NCBI RefSeq assembly: GCF_003732425.1
Contig: NZ_MOBX01000014.1
Location: forward strand, 858,816 to 922,815
DNA: 64,000 bases
Direction of reading: 5' to 3'
Origin: Pseudomonas fluorescens
GTDB lineage: Bacteria > Pseudomonadota > Gammaproteobacteria > Pseudomonadales > Pseudomonadaceae
Numbering within the stretch: position 1 is the first letter of the stretch; each line of letters starts with the position of its first letter. The notes beneath the pieces are model-generated. The model was not told where the DNA came from. It saw nothing but the letters and a program-made list of their open reading frames with translations, and ran no database searches. A program made the translations under genes and the position numbers. Shown here piece by piece: positions 8,497 through 17,743 of the stretch.

Positions 8497-10626
8497 ATGC
8501 TCGAACAGGCTCAACGCGTCCTCAAGGACATCTTCGGCTACGACAGTTTCCGTGGCCGTCAGGGTGCAATCATTGAGCGCGTGGCCAGCGGCGGTGATGC
8601 GCTGGTGCTGATGCCTACCGGCGGCGGCAAGTCCCTGTGCTTCCAGGTGCCGGCGCTGCTGCGCGAAGGCCTGGCAGTGGTGGTGTCGCCGCTGATCGCG
8701 CTGATGGACGATCAGGTCGCCACCCTCGAAGAACTCGGTGTGGCCGCCGCCGCGCTGAACTCCACGTTGAGTGCCGAGCAGCAACGCGATCTTGCCGCGC
8801 GAATCAAGCGTGGCGAAGTGAAAATGCTCTATCTGGCGCCCGAGCGTCTGGTGCAGCCACGTATGTTGTCGTTCCTGCAAGGGTTGAACATCGCCCTTTT
8901 CGCTATCGACGAAGCCCACTGCGTGTCGCAATGGGGCCACGATTTCCGTCCGGAATACCTGCAATTGGGCCAATTGGCCGAGATGTTCCCCGACGTACCG
9001 CGCATCGCGCTGACCGCCACCGCCGACAAGCGTACCCGCGAAGAAATCGTCACCCGCCTGCATCTGCAGAATGCCGAGCGCTTCCTGTCGAGCTTCGATC
9101 GCCCGAACATCTTTTACCGCATCGTGCCCAAAGAGCAGCCACGCAAGCAGTTGCTGGCGTTCCTCGCCGAGCGGCGCAGCGATGCAGGCATCGTCTATTG
9201 CCTGTCGCGCAAGAAAGTCGAAGAAGTCGCAACGTTTTTGAGCGAGCAGGGCTTCCCGGCGCTGCCGTATCACGCCGGTTTGCCCAATGAGCTACGTGCC
9301 TTCAACCAGAAGCGCTTCCTCAACGAGGAAGGCCTGATCATGGTCGCCACCGTGGCGTTCGGCATGGGCATCGACAAGCCCAACGTACGTTTTGTCGCGC
9401 ACCTCGACCTACCGAAGTCCCTTGAGGCGTATTACCAGGAAACCGGGCGTGGCGGCCGTGACGGCCTGCCAGCGGATGCCTGGATGGCCTACGGTCTGCA
9501 AGACGTGGTGATGCTCAAGCAGATGCTGCAAAACTCCGAAGGCGATGAGCGGCACAAGCGTCTGGAGCAGCACAAGCTCGACGCCATGCTGTCGCTGTGT
9601 GAAGAAACCCGCTGCCGTCGCCAGACCCTGCTGGCGTACTTCGATGAAGACATGCCCGAGCCGTGCGGCCATTGCGACAACTGTGTCGACGGCGTGCAGA
9701 CCTGGGACGCCACCGAGCCTGCACGTCAGGCCTTGTCGGCGATTTTCCGTACCGGCCAGCGTTATGGCGTCGGTCATCTGGTCGACGTGCTGCTGGGCAA
9801 GGACAACGAAAAAGTCCGCAGCTTCGGCCATCAGCATCTGTCGGTATACGGCGTCGGCAAAGCGTTGAGCGAAAGCGAGTGGCGCTCACTGTTCCGCCAA
9901 TTGGTCGCGCGGGGCCTGGCGGATGTCGATCACGAAGGTTATGGCGGTCTGCGCCTGAATGACAGTTGCCGGCCATTGCTCAAGGGCGAAGTGACGCTGG
10001 AACTGCGCCGTGATCTCAAACCGCAGGTCACCGCCAAAACCGCCAGCAAGAGCCCGGCCAGCCAACTGGTGCGCGGCGAAGAACGCGAACAATGGGAAGC
10101 CTTGCGCACCCTGCGGCGCAAGTTGGCCGAAGAGCATGGCGTGCCGCCGTACGTCATCTTCCCCGACTCGACCTTGCTGGAAATGCTCCGCAGCCAGCCA
10201 ACCTCGCTGGCAGAAATGGCTCGGGTCAGCGGCGTCGGCGCACGCAAGCTGGAGCGCTATGGCGATGCCTTCCTCGAAGTGCTTGGCGGCGAGGCCGAGG
10301 CGCCGAAAGTGGTGGCCGATGTGCGCCACGAACTGATCACCCTGGCCCGTGCCGGCATGACCCCGTTGCAGATCGCCGGTCAGTTGCAGTGCTCGGAGAA
10401 GAACGTCTACACGATGCTCGCCGAGGCCATTGGCAAGCAGCAGTTGTCGCTGGAACAGGCGTTGGATTTACCGGAAGAGTTGATGGGCGAAGTGCAGGAC
10501 GCGTTCCTCGATGGCGAAGGCGAGTTGCCGTCGGTCGCCGAAGTCGCCGAGCTGTTTGCCGGTCGTGTACCGGAGGGCGTGCTTTACTGCGTGCGGGCCG
10601 CGCTGCAATCTGAATTCGAGATGTGA
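8497..10626 (+). CDS. recQ: ATP-dependent DNA helicase RecQ
   Basis: A 709-residue SF2 3'-5' helicase acting in recombination and stalled-fork repair. Walker A PTGGGKS lies at residues 40-46 and DEAH at about 138, followed by the RecQ aromatic-rich loop (CVSQWGHDFR). The ETGRGGRDG motif VI follows, then the four-cysteine zinc site (CRRQ..CGHCDNC, about 371-395), winged helix and HRDC domain (about 525-600). About 100 extra residues follow HRDC, making it longer than the 609-residue E. coli enzyme; they include a helix-turn-helix-like stretch (TPLQIAGQLQCSEKNVYTML). GGAG sits 6 bases before the ATG. Confidence 0.97.
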   Translation: MLEQAQRVLKDIFGYDSFRGRQGAIIERVASGGDALVLMPTGGGKSLCFQVPALLREGLAVVVSPLIALMDDQVATLEELGVAAAALNSTLSAEQQRDLAARIKRGEVKMLYLAPERLVQPRMLSFLQGLNIALFAIDEAHCVSQWGHDFRPEYLQLGQLAEMFPDVPRIALTATADKRTREEIVTRLHLQNAERFLSSFDRPNIFYRIVPKEQPRKQLLAFLAERRSDAGIVYCLSRKKVEEVATFLSEQGFPALPYHAGLPNELRAFNQKRFLNEEGLIMVATVAFGMGIDKPNVRFVAHLDLPKSLEAYYQETGRGGRDGLPADAWMAYGLQDVVMLKQMLQNSEGDERHKRLEQHKLDAMLSLCEETRCRRQTLLAYFDEDMPEPCGHCDNCVDGVQTWDATEPARQALSAIFRTGQRYGVGHLVDVLLGKDNEKVRSFGHQHLSVYGVGKALSESEWRSLFRQLVARGLADVDHEGYGGLRLNDSCRPLLKGEVTLELRRDLKPQVTAKTASKSPASQLVRGEEREQWEALRTLRRKLAEEHGVPPYVIFPDSTLLEMLRSQPTSLAEMARVSGVGARKLERYGDAFLEVLGGEAEAPKVVADVRHELITLARAGMTPLQIAGQLQCSEKNVYTMLAEAIGKQQLSLEQALDLPEELMGEVQDAFLDGEGELPSVAEVAELFAGRVPEGVLYCVRAALQSEFEM

Positions 10627-10758
10627 GGCGACGTTTGCGCCAAGCCTCATACAGTTGTACCGATTCAGTACAGACCGCCACTTGCCTATAACTGCAGCTC
10701 ATGCTTAGCTGGCTAATAATTAGATTTTCTTTATTTTCAGTCTAACCGTGAGTGTTTT

Positions 10759-11193
10759 ATGCCGTTAACCGATCAACACCGCTTTGGCATGCAACTGGCC
10801 CAGATGTCCCGTGGCTGGCGTGCCGAACTGGACCGCCGACTGGCCGGGCTGGGACTGTCCCAGGCGCGCTGGCTGGTGCTGCTGCATCTGGCGCGTTTTG
10901 AAGAAGCACCGACCCAGCGGGAGCTGGCGCAGAGCGTCGGCGTCGAAGGTCCGACCCTTGCTCGCTTGCTCGATAGTCTGGAAAGCCAGGGCCTGGTGCA
11001 ACGCCAGTCCGTGATGGAAGACCGCCGGGCGAAAAAAATCGTCCTCTGTGCGCCGGCCCTGCCGCTGATCGAACAGATCGAAACCATTGCCACACAATTG
11101 CGTCACGAACTGTTCGAAGGCGTCGATGAGGCGGATTTGAAGGTGTGCATGCGGGTTCATGGGCACATTCTGGGCAACCTGGAAAAATCTTGA
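10759..11193 (+). CDS. MarR/SlyA-family transcriptional regulator
   Basis: 144 residues with the MarR winged helix: recognition region TQRELAQSVGVEGPTLARLLDSLE at about 54-77 and a wing containing the diagnostic DRRAK. It should bind DNA as a dimer and respond to a small ligand. It sits alone between recQ and the FimV-like gene, each with its own intergenic space. An AT-rich stretch at about 10715-10745 is the likely promoter or operator. The target is unknown. Confidence 0.9.
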   Translation: MPLTDQHRFGMQLAQMSRGWRAELDRRLAGLGLSQARWLVLLHLARFEEAPTQRELAQSVGVEGPTLARLLDSLESQGLVQRQSVMEDRRAKKIVLCAPALPLIEQIETIATQLRHELFEGVDEADLKVCMRVHGHILGNLEKS

Positions 11194-11320
11194 GGCACAT
11201 CCACGTGCCGTATCTTTGAGAGATCGCGCTGAGCCGACTATAAGAACTACTGGGCAATATCGTGTTCGTACCGGATGTGCGAACGCATAGAAGTCGGTTT
11301 TGCTTATTTAAGGGATGCTC

Positions 11321-13090
11321 ATGCTCGCAAGTCGGCACGTGGTACTGCGCGGTGGCGCCAAATGGCTGCTGGTCGCCGGTGTATTCAGCTATTCGGCCTG
11401 GTCGATGGCTTTGGGGCTGGGTGAGATCACTGTTCACTCAGGCCTCAATCAGCCGCTCAAGGCCGACATCGCGTTGGTCGATGTCGGTGGGCTGACGCAA
11501 AACGATCTGTCGGTGCGCCTGGCCACGGCGGATGAGTTCGCCGAGGCCGGGGTCGAGCGGGTGTTCTTCCTCAACGACCTCAAGTTCATCCCGATCCTGC
11601 ATGGCAATCGCCAGATGATCCGGGTGACGTCAAGCAAACCGGTCAACGAACCCTTTCTGAATTTCCTCGTGCAGCTCAATCAGCCCAATGGCCATTTGCT
11701 GCGTGAGTACACGGTGTTGATCGATCCACCGGGTTCACCGGGGATCGTGCCGGCCACCGATGAGCCGGATCCGCGAGCGCAATCTTCCGCGTTTCCCACC
11801 GTCGAGCCTGTCGTGGCAGCGCCGCAGGCACCTCAAGCCAAGCGCGACAACGTGCCCGTACCAGCGCCTGCAACGCCACCCGCCAACGATGCGCAAACCG
11901 AGCAACTGGCTGCCAGCGTGTTACTGAATCAGCAACTACAGAAGACCGTCGACGAACTGAACGCAAGACTGCAGACGCAGGATGTGCAGATTGCCGAGGG
12001 CAAGAAGCAGATCACTGACTTGCAAACGCGTTTGGCCGAGCTTCAGAAAGCACCGCCACCGACGGTAGTAACCCCCGCACCTGCTCCGGTTGTGGCACCT
12101 GTTGAGTCCACTGCTGACGGTTTGAACTGGCCATTGCTTGGCGGCCTGTTGCTGTTGTTGGGGGCCTTGGCCGGGCTGTTTGTGCACCGTCGACGGCAAC
12201 AGCCGCAACAGGTTGATCAACCGCTGCCACTGTTGCCGCAGGGCGATGAACCTGACGTAGCTGAAGTCGAAAACGCCGAGTCGGTCAGTGCTCACACCTC
12301 AGCCCAGCACCGTGAAGAACCGGCTGCGGGCGACGTACTGGAGGCAGTGGGAATCTATCTGGCCTATGGCCGCCTGGGCGAAGCGGCGGGTTTGCTGCGC
12401 GATGCCTTGGACAAGGAGCCGGAGCGCACCGATATCGGTTTGCAATTGCTCGAAGTCCTGGGGCGTCAGGGTGATAGCGCCGCGTATGAACTGCAGGAAA
12501 GTCATTTGCGGGAACAGGGTGTGGATGCCCAGAGGTTACAGGACGTTCGTGTTCGACATCCGAAACTGGCGGGTGCCGCACCATTGGCCGCAGCACCGCC
12601 GGTCATTGCGGCTGTACCCCTTGTTGCAGCTCAACCGGCACCTGAAGATGAGTTCGAGTTGAATCTGGGCGAGTTGTCGATGGATTCCAGTTGGGATCTG
12701 GAAGACAGCCGCACAGCCATCACTGAACCAGCGGTAGACACTTCGGCGCTGGGTTCCAGTCTGCAAGTATTGCCTCAGGACTTTGAATTGCCGGAAGCGG
12801 CCAGCGAAGACGCCGAACTCGAGTGGATCCCTGAGCCGGACGCCGGGCCGCTGGATGAAGATTTTCTCAACGAGTTTGCCGATACCGAGCCATCACTGGC
12901 GTTGCAACCAATGGACTTGCAGGAACCTGAGCCTCTACCCGACGAAAATTCCGGGAAGCTCGAACAAGCGCAGACCTGCATTGATGACGGTGACATCGAC
13001 AGCGCGATTGCGCTGCTTAATGAGTTGCTCAAGGAAGGCGATGAGCCGTTGAAGCAAACAGCTCGGACGTTGCTGGCGGGGATTCGCTGA
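11321..13090 (+). CDS. FimV-like envelope protein
   Basis: 589 residues. Start 11321 is chosen because AGGG ends 6 bases before it, whereas that same AGGG abuts an in-frame ATG at 11315. Order: signal sequence; FimV N-terminal domain (GLGEITVHSGLNQPLKADI); a Pro-rich linker; coiled coil at about 205-250; one membrane helix (LLGGLLLLLGALAGLFV, near 273); an acidic cytoplasmic region; and a C-terminal TPR-like helix pair (CIDDGDIDSAIALLNELL). Canonical FimV organises the polar type IV pilus/twitching machinery and is usually above 850 residues, so this is a shortened relative or second copy. It is monocistronic. Confidence 0.85.
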   Translation: MLASRHVVLRGGAKWLLVAGVFSYSAWSMALGLGEITVHSGLNQPLKADIALVDVGGLTQNDLSVRLATADEFAEAGVERVFFLNDLKFIPILHGNRQMIRVTSSKPVNEPFLNFLVQLNQPNGHLLREYTVLIDPPGSPGIVPATDEPDPRAQSSAFPTVEPVVAAPQAPQAKRDNVPVPAPATPPANDAQTEQLAASVLLNQQLQKTVDELNARLQTQDVQIAEGKKQITDLQTRLAELQKAPPPTVVTPAPAPVVAPVESTADGLNWPLLGGLLLLLGALAGLFVHRRRQQPQQVDQPLPLLPQGDEPDVAEVENAESVSAHTSAQHREEPAAGDVLEAVGIYLAYGRLGEAAGLLRDALDKEPERTDIGLQLLEVLGRQGDSAAYELQESHLREQGVDAQRLQDVRVRHPKLAGAAPLAAAPPVIAAVPLVAAQPAPEDEFELNLGELSMDSSWDLEDSRTAITEPAVDTSALGSSLQVLPQDFELPEAASEDAELEWIPEPDAGPLDEDFLNEFADTEPSLALQPMDLQEPEPLPDENSGKLEQAQTCIDDGDIDSAIALLNELLKEGDEPLKQTARTLLAGIR

Positions 13091-13125
13091 ACCCATGATC
13101 GATTTGCGGTCGAGCTGATACCGCC

Positions 13126-13190
13126 TTCGCGAGCAGGCTCGCTCCCACAGTTGGAATGCGTTCCCCTGTGGGAGCGAGCCTGCTCGCGAA
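13126..13190. repeat. REP pair (REPIN), GTGGGAGCGAGCC family
   Basis: Inverted pair between the convergent FimV-like and PlpD genes. Confidence 0.9.
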
Positions 13191-13212
13191 GACGGAGTGT
13201 CAGGCGACCTGA

Positions 13213-15402
13213 TCAGAAGGTCTGGCCAAGATTCAGATACACCGCCTGCTCATTCGCATCATTCAACCCATAACTGAAATTCAACGGCCCCAGCGGCGTG
13301 TCAAAACCAATAAACACACTGGCAGCGTTGATGTAACCGCTGTCGAACTCATTGTCGTTGTTCCACGCCCGGCCACGCTCCAGCGAGCCGCCGGCATACA
13401 GCGGGAAATCCAGCGGCAGATACGAACGCGGCGTCAACCGGCGGTAGTACACCGCGCGCATCAGGCTGACGTTCTGCCCGGAAATCGCGTCTTCACGGAA
13501 ACCCGAGAGCTGCCGCGCACCGCCGAGCAGGAAGCTCGACGTCACCACGTTGGCATCGTTCAGAGTACGCCCGTAGCGCCCGCCGAGAATCAGCGTATCC
13601 GGGCCACGGCTCATGGCTTTGTCGAGTTTGAATTCCCACTGTCGATAACGCGTGTCCGACCCCAGCCCCGGTTCGAACTGCATCAGCGTCAGGCTGACGT
13701 CCTTGCCTTCGTGAGGGAAGTACACATTATCCAGCGAGTCGTACGAGTACTTCAGCGCGTAGAAGCCTTCATTGAAGTTTTCACTCGGCAGATCCTGATC
13801 ACCAATCCGCACATCGGCCTTGCCCCAGGCCTCACCGACACCGAAACGCACCTCGCCGTTGTTGCCGATCTGGCGCCCGAAGTTCAGGCCGAAGCCGTAA
13901 CGCTCGACGCGGTACTGCGCGATCGGATCGTTGTCGAGCACCGCCTCAACGTTCTGCGCGTCGAACGAGGCGTATGGCGCGACGAAGTAACGTGAGCCGA
14001 CGTCCAGCGGTTGATAGAACTCGGTGTACAGCTCTTGTCTGTCGCCAATCTGCGCACGGGTCAGCCATTCCGCGCCGAGGCGGTTGATGCCGTTGATGCG
14101 GTAGCTGGCGCCAAGGTTGAAGGCGCTGTCGCCGCGCATGTCATCCGACAGGTTGAGGCCGACGCGCAAATAATCGGTGCCGCTGCGTTTGCCCCGGGCG
14201 CTGATCACCAGGGTGTGATCCCGGCCCTTGTGCACCACGCGGTATTGCACCTGCTCGAAGTAGTCGAGGCCATACAGGGTGCCCATGTCCGAATGCAGTC
14301 GCCCCAGATCCAGCGGCTCGCCGATGTGCTGGCGGATGTAGTAGCGGATCACGTCGTCGTCGACTTTCGAGTCATTCTCCACGCGGATCGCGGTGATGAT
14401 CGGCGTACGCTGGCCCGGTGAGCGCGCGGCATTGAGCTCGGCGTCCTGGGATTCGTTGGGTCTGAGCACGGCGAGGCGCGCGTCGAGGATTCGCGTGGCG
14501 CGGTAACCGGCGTCGATCATCTCCTGAGCCTTGCCGAAATCGGTGACGCCGAACGCCGCCAGCGCGGGCTGGATCAGCACATCGGAGGATTTCAGCGCGG
14601 CCAGTTGTTCTTCGGAGTTACTGCGGGTCATCAGGGTGATCGATTGATTCAGCACATCGACCACGGTGGTCAATTGCTTGCGGTTGCGCAGCGGTGTGCC
14701 GATGTCGACGACGATGGCCACATCGACGCCCATTTCCCGCGCGACATCGAGGGGGATATTGTCGGTCATGCCGCCGTCCACCAGCAGCCGGCCATCGAGT
14801 TCGACCGGGGCGAACACCGCCGGGATCGACATGCTGGCGCGGATCACCTGGGGCAAGTGGCCTTTGCGGAACACCACTTTTTCGCCATTGGCAATGTCGG
14901 TGGCCACGGCGCGGAACGGGATCGGCAGCTTGTCGAAATCCCGGGTGTCGCTGGTGTGGGCCAACAGGCTCTCCAGCAGCAGCGAAAGGTTCTGGCCCTG
15001 AATCACACCCAGAGGCAGACCGAGGCTGCCGTCGTCGCGGAAGCTGAGTTTCTGTTTGACCAGAAAGTCGCGGTCATCCTGTTTGCGTCGAAACGGCACA
15101 TCTTCACGCGGCGGGGCGTCTGACAGCGCGGCTTGCCAGTCGATGTTCGACGCGAGTTTTTCCAGCTCATCGATCCTGTAGCCCGAGGCGTACAGGCCGC
15201 CGACCACCGCGCCCATGCTGGTGCCGGCAATCGCATCGATCTTGATGCCTTGTTCTTCCAGGGCTTTGAGCACGCCGATGTGCGCCAGTCCGCGCGCGGC
15301 GCCGCCGGACAGCACCAGACCGACTTTCGGTCGCGGCGCGTCACTGGCGTGAACAAACAGTGGCAGGAAACCAAGTAGCAGGCAGAACAGCAGACGGCGC
15401 AT
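13213..15402 (-). CDS. plpD: Patatin-like phospholipase, type Vd autotransporter PlpD
   Basis: 729 residues: signal peptide (about 1-20), patatin domain with oxyanion loop SGGAARG, nucleophile motif GTSMG and the DGG of the Ser-Asp dyad (DGGMTDN). A single POTRA-like domain follows at about 325-395, then a BamA/Omp85-type 16-strand barrel ending in Phe (LNLGQTF). This layout is the type Vd secretion design of P. aeruginosa PlpD, which carries the lipase to the cell surface. It is monocistronic, with its promoter in the 71-base divergent gap shared with the SelT/W/H gene. Confidence 0.95.
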   Translation of the reverse strand: MRRLLFCLLLGFLPLFVHASDAPRPKVGLVLSGGAARGLAHIGVLKALEEQGIKIDAIAGTSMGAVVGGLYASGYRIDELEKLASNIDWQAALSDAPPREDVPFRRKQDDRDFLVKQKLSFRDDGSLGLPLGVIQGQNLSLLLESLLAHTSDTRDFDKLPIPFRAVATDIANGEKVVFRKGHLPQVIRASMSIPAVFAPVELDGRLLVDGGMTDNIPLDVAREMGVDVAIVVDIGTPLRNRKQLTTVVDVLNQSITLMTRSNSEEQLAALKSSDVLIQPALAAFGVTDFGKAQEMIDAGYRATRILDARLAVLRPNESQDAELNAARSPGQRTPIITAIRVENDSKVDDDVIRYYIRQHIGEPLDLGRLHSDMGTLYGLDYFEQVQYRVVHKGRDHTLVISARGKRSGTDYLRVGLNLSDDMRGDSAFNLGASYRINGINRLGAEWLTRAQIGDRQELYTEFYQPLDVGSRYFVAPYASFDAQNVEAVLDNDPIAQYRVERYGFGLNFGRQIGNNGEVRFGVGEAWGKADVRIGDQDLPSENFNEGFYALKYSYDSLDNVYFPHEGKDVSLTLMQFEPGLGSDTRYRQWEFKLDKAMSRGPDTLILGGRYGRTLNDANVVTSSFLLGGARQLSGFREDAISGQNVSLMRAVYYRRLTPRSYLPLDFPLYAGGSLERGRAWNNDNEFDSGYINAASVFIGFDTPLGPLNFSYGLNDANEQAVYLNLGQTF

Positions 15403-15473
15403 TGTGAGTCTCGGGGCAAGCGATAAAGCCGGCTATTATAGCGGCGCCCTCTGTCTCAGGAGTTTCAGCGCAC

Positions 15474-15761
15474 ATGACTGTCGCAAAAGCAGAAGTTGTC
15501 ATCACCTATTGCACCCAATGCCAGTGGCTGCTGCGCGCCGCATGGCTGGCGCAGGAACTGCTCAGCACCTTTGGCGACGACCTCGGCAAAGTCTCCCTGG
15601 TGCCGGGCACCGGCGGGGTATTTCACATCACCTGCGCCGGCGTGCAGATTTGGGAACGCAAGGCTGACGGCGGTTTTCCCGAGGCCAAGGTCTTGAAACA
15701 GCGAGTTCGCGATCAGATCGATCCTGACCGCGACCTCGGTCACAACGACCGTACTCAGTGA
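15474..15761 (+). CDS. SelT/SelW/SelH family redox protein
   Basis: 95 residues with a thioredoxin-like Rdx fold: an early beta strand, then the redox CxxC as CTQC at residues 16-19, where eukaryotic relatives carry Sec. The family is linked to thiol redox control, but bacterial substrates are unknown. It is divergent from plpD. Its 3' end overlaps the convergent DMT gene by 7 bases. Confidence 0.88.
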   Translation: MTVAKAEVVITYCTQCQWLLRAAWLAQELLSTFGDDLGKVSLVPGTGGVFHITCAGVQIWERKADGGFPEAKVLKQRVRDQIDPDRDLGHNDRTQ

Positions 15762-16648
15762 GACGCGGCTTCGGCGGCGACGGCTTTCTTGTCGGCGTGG
15801 CCTGACATCCGCGCCGACACAACGATGGCGACAATGATCAGCGCGCCGCCGAGCAACATCTTCGGCGTCGGATTTTCATTGAACAGCAGCCAGGCGATGG
15901 TGATGCCGTAGACCGGCTCCATGGCAAACACCACCGCCGCCGTGCGCGCCTTGATCACCGCCAGACTGGCGACGAACAGGCTGTGGGCAACGCCGGTGCA
16001 GAACACGCCGAGCAGGGCGATCCACAGCCAGTCCAGTGCGCGCACCTCGCTCAGTTGCGGTGCTGCGACCGGCAGCAGACACAACGCCACCACCACGTTT
16101 TGGCACAGTGCCGCTTGCACTGCCGGGATGCGCCCGGAGCTGGCGCGGTTGGTCAGCGACAGCAAGGAAAACAGCAGCCCGGAAAGCACCGACCAGAGCA
16201 AGCCGATGGTCGCGCCGCTGCCCAGATCGAAAGCCGGCGTCACCAGAATCAGGCCGATGCTCACCAACACCACCAGCAGTATTTCATTGGCGCGGATGCG
16301 TTCGCGGAAGATCAGCCCTTCGAGAATCACCGTGAAAGCCGGAAAGCTGGCAAAGCCCAATGTTGCAATGGCGACACCGGCGACCTTCACCGAAACGAAG
16401 AAACTCACCCAGTGCCCGGCCAACAGTACGCCGCTGAGGGCGAGGCGGCGCCAGTCCACGGCCTGAAGTTTCTGCCAGCCGTGTTGACTGGCGAACCGGG
16501 CGAAAAATGCCAGTGCGAGCACGGCGAAAGCCGCGCGTCCAAAGACGATCACGGCGGGGGAGGCGGCGGCGAGTTTGCCGAACACACCGGTCAGGCCGAA
16601 CATCAAAGCGCCAATATGCAGAGCGCCGAGGGCGGTACGCGGAGTCAT
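15755..16648 (-). CDS. EamA/DMT-family exporter
   Basis: 297 residues forming ten membrane helices in two EamA repeats; family members export amino acids, metabolites or toxic analogues. Hallmarks include FGLTGVFGKLAA in helix 1 and AMEPVYGITIAWLLFNE in the second repeat. The upstream gene on the same strand is an AraC regulator, a frequent regulator-exporter pairing, but a REPIN lies between them, so they need not share a transcript. The substrate is unknown. Confidence 0.88.
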   Translation of the reverse strand: MTPRTALGALHIGALMFGLTGVFGKLAAASPAVIVFGRAAFAVLALAFFARFASQHGWQKLQAVDWRRLALSGVLLAGHWVSFFVSVKVAGVAIATLGFASFPAFTVILEGLIFRERIRANEILLVVLVSIGLILVTPAFDLGSGATIGLLWSVLSGLLFSLLSLTNRASSGRIPAVQAALCQNVVVALCLLPVAAPQLSEVRALDWLWIALLGVFCTGVAHSLFVASLAVIKARTAAVVFAMEPVYGITIAWLLFNENPTPKMLLGGALIIVAIVVSARMSGHADKKAVAAEAASH

Positions 16649-16689
16649 TGCAATCCTTCTATCTCAAACACAATCTCAACTATTGATTG

Positions 16690-16711
16690 TTCCCACGCAG
16701 CAGCGTGGGAA
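16690..16711. repeat. Perfect palindrome upstream of the DMT exporter
   Basis: TTCCCACGC and GCGTGGGAA flank a 4-base centre, 42 bases before the exporter start. It may be an operator or another short intergenic palindrome family. Confidence 0.5.
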
Positions 16712-16722
16712 TGATCATTTAC

Positions 16723-16807
16723 TGTAGGAGCTGCCGAAGGCTGCGATCTTTTGATCTTGCTTTTAAAAAACAACATCAAAAGATCGCAGCCTTCGGCAGC
16801 TCCTACA
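16723..16807. repeat. REP pair (REPIN), GTAGGAGCTGCCG family
   Basis: Inverted pair (GAAGG variant) separating the AraC regulator from the exporter. Confidence 0.9.
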
Positions 16808-16843
16808 TTTAAGCGTGTAGAGGTCAGTAAGTCTGTCGGCAGA

Positions 16844-17608
16844 CTATCGTCTCTTGTCGCAGGAATCGCGCCGAAGCTGGCCGGGTGATGCACCGAACTC
16901 ACGCAGGACAGCGGCCGAGAAGGCACTCTGCGAGCTGTAGCCAACGCGACTGGCAATTTCACCCATTGGCAAAACCGTGTCGCGCAGCATTTGCACGGCC
17001 AGATGCAAGCGCCGACTGCGAATGTAATCCATCGGCGTCTGTCCGCATTCGGCCATGAACCGTGCGTGCAAGCGCGCGCTGGACAACCCGGCCACGCGCG
17101 CCAGATCGGCGACTTGCAGCGGATAAGCGGCGTATTGCTGGATGTGCGCATCCAGCGCGGCATAGGGCAGGCGTCGCGCTGCGAGTTCGGCGGGTTGCGC
17201 AAGATTGAGGCTGGCCAGCAGCAACACCGCGCCTTGCTGGGCAATCAATGGATCGCTGACCGGACTGTTTGCCAGCCAACTGACCAACTGACTTTGCCCC
17301 GAGTCCAGCGACAGGCGCGCCGGTTGGTCAAGCAAGCGATGACTGGCATCGGCATGTTCGCCCAGTGAATCCGTCAGCCATTGCCCGTCCGGGATATCCA
17401 ATACCAGACAGCGGCTGCCGTTGGGACTGCCGCAGGCATGATGAGCGCCGGAAGGAATGACCACGAAGCTCTGCTGACGCACCTGACTGCCACTGCCCTC
17501 GACCTCGAAATCCAGCGCACCGGACAGCCCGAACACCAACTGTGCGTGGTCGTGGCTGTGGACGATCAAATCGTGGGTGTACTGACGCAGGGTGAGGATC
17601 GGTCGCAT
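16844..17608 (-). CDS. AraC-family regulator with cupin sensor domain
   Basis: 254 residues from the start at 17608, which has GGAG about 11 bases upstream; a longer frame to 17668 has no such support. The N-terminal cupin-like half (HSHDHAQLVFGLSGALDFEVEG) should sense a small ligand. The C-terminal AraC/XylS half has two helix-turn-helix motifs (LQVADLARVAGLSSARLHARF and MGEIASRVGYSSQSAFSAAV). It precedes the DMT exporter on the same strand and is a reasonable candidate for its control. Confidence 0.88.
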   Translation of the reverse strand: MRPILTLRQYTHDLIVHSHDHAQLVFGLSGALDFEVEGSGSQVRQQSFVVIPSGAHHACGSPNGSRCLVLDIPDGQWLTDSLGEHADASHRLLDQPARLSLDSGQSQLVSWLANSPVSDPLIAQQGAVLLLASLNLAQPAELAARRLPYAALDAHIQQYAAYPLQVADLARVAGLSSARLHARFMAECGQTPMDYIRSRRLHLAVQMLRDTVLPMGEIASRVGYSSQSAFSAAVLREFGASPGQLRRDSCDKRR

Positions 17609-17743
17609 GGCAGGTCGTCTCCGAAGTGGCCGCCAGTCTACACCGGCGCACACTGGATGCGTTGTCACAGGACTGACTCACGCTTGTCATGGTCGATTAA
17701 CCGGGCGCGCGCACAGTGGCGAAAACATCGCAGAGGTTTGCCC

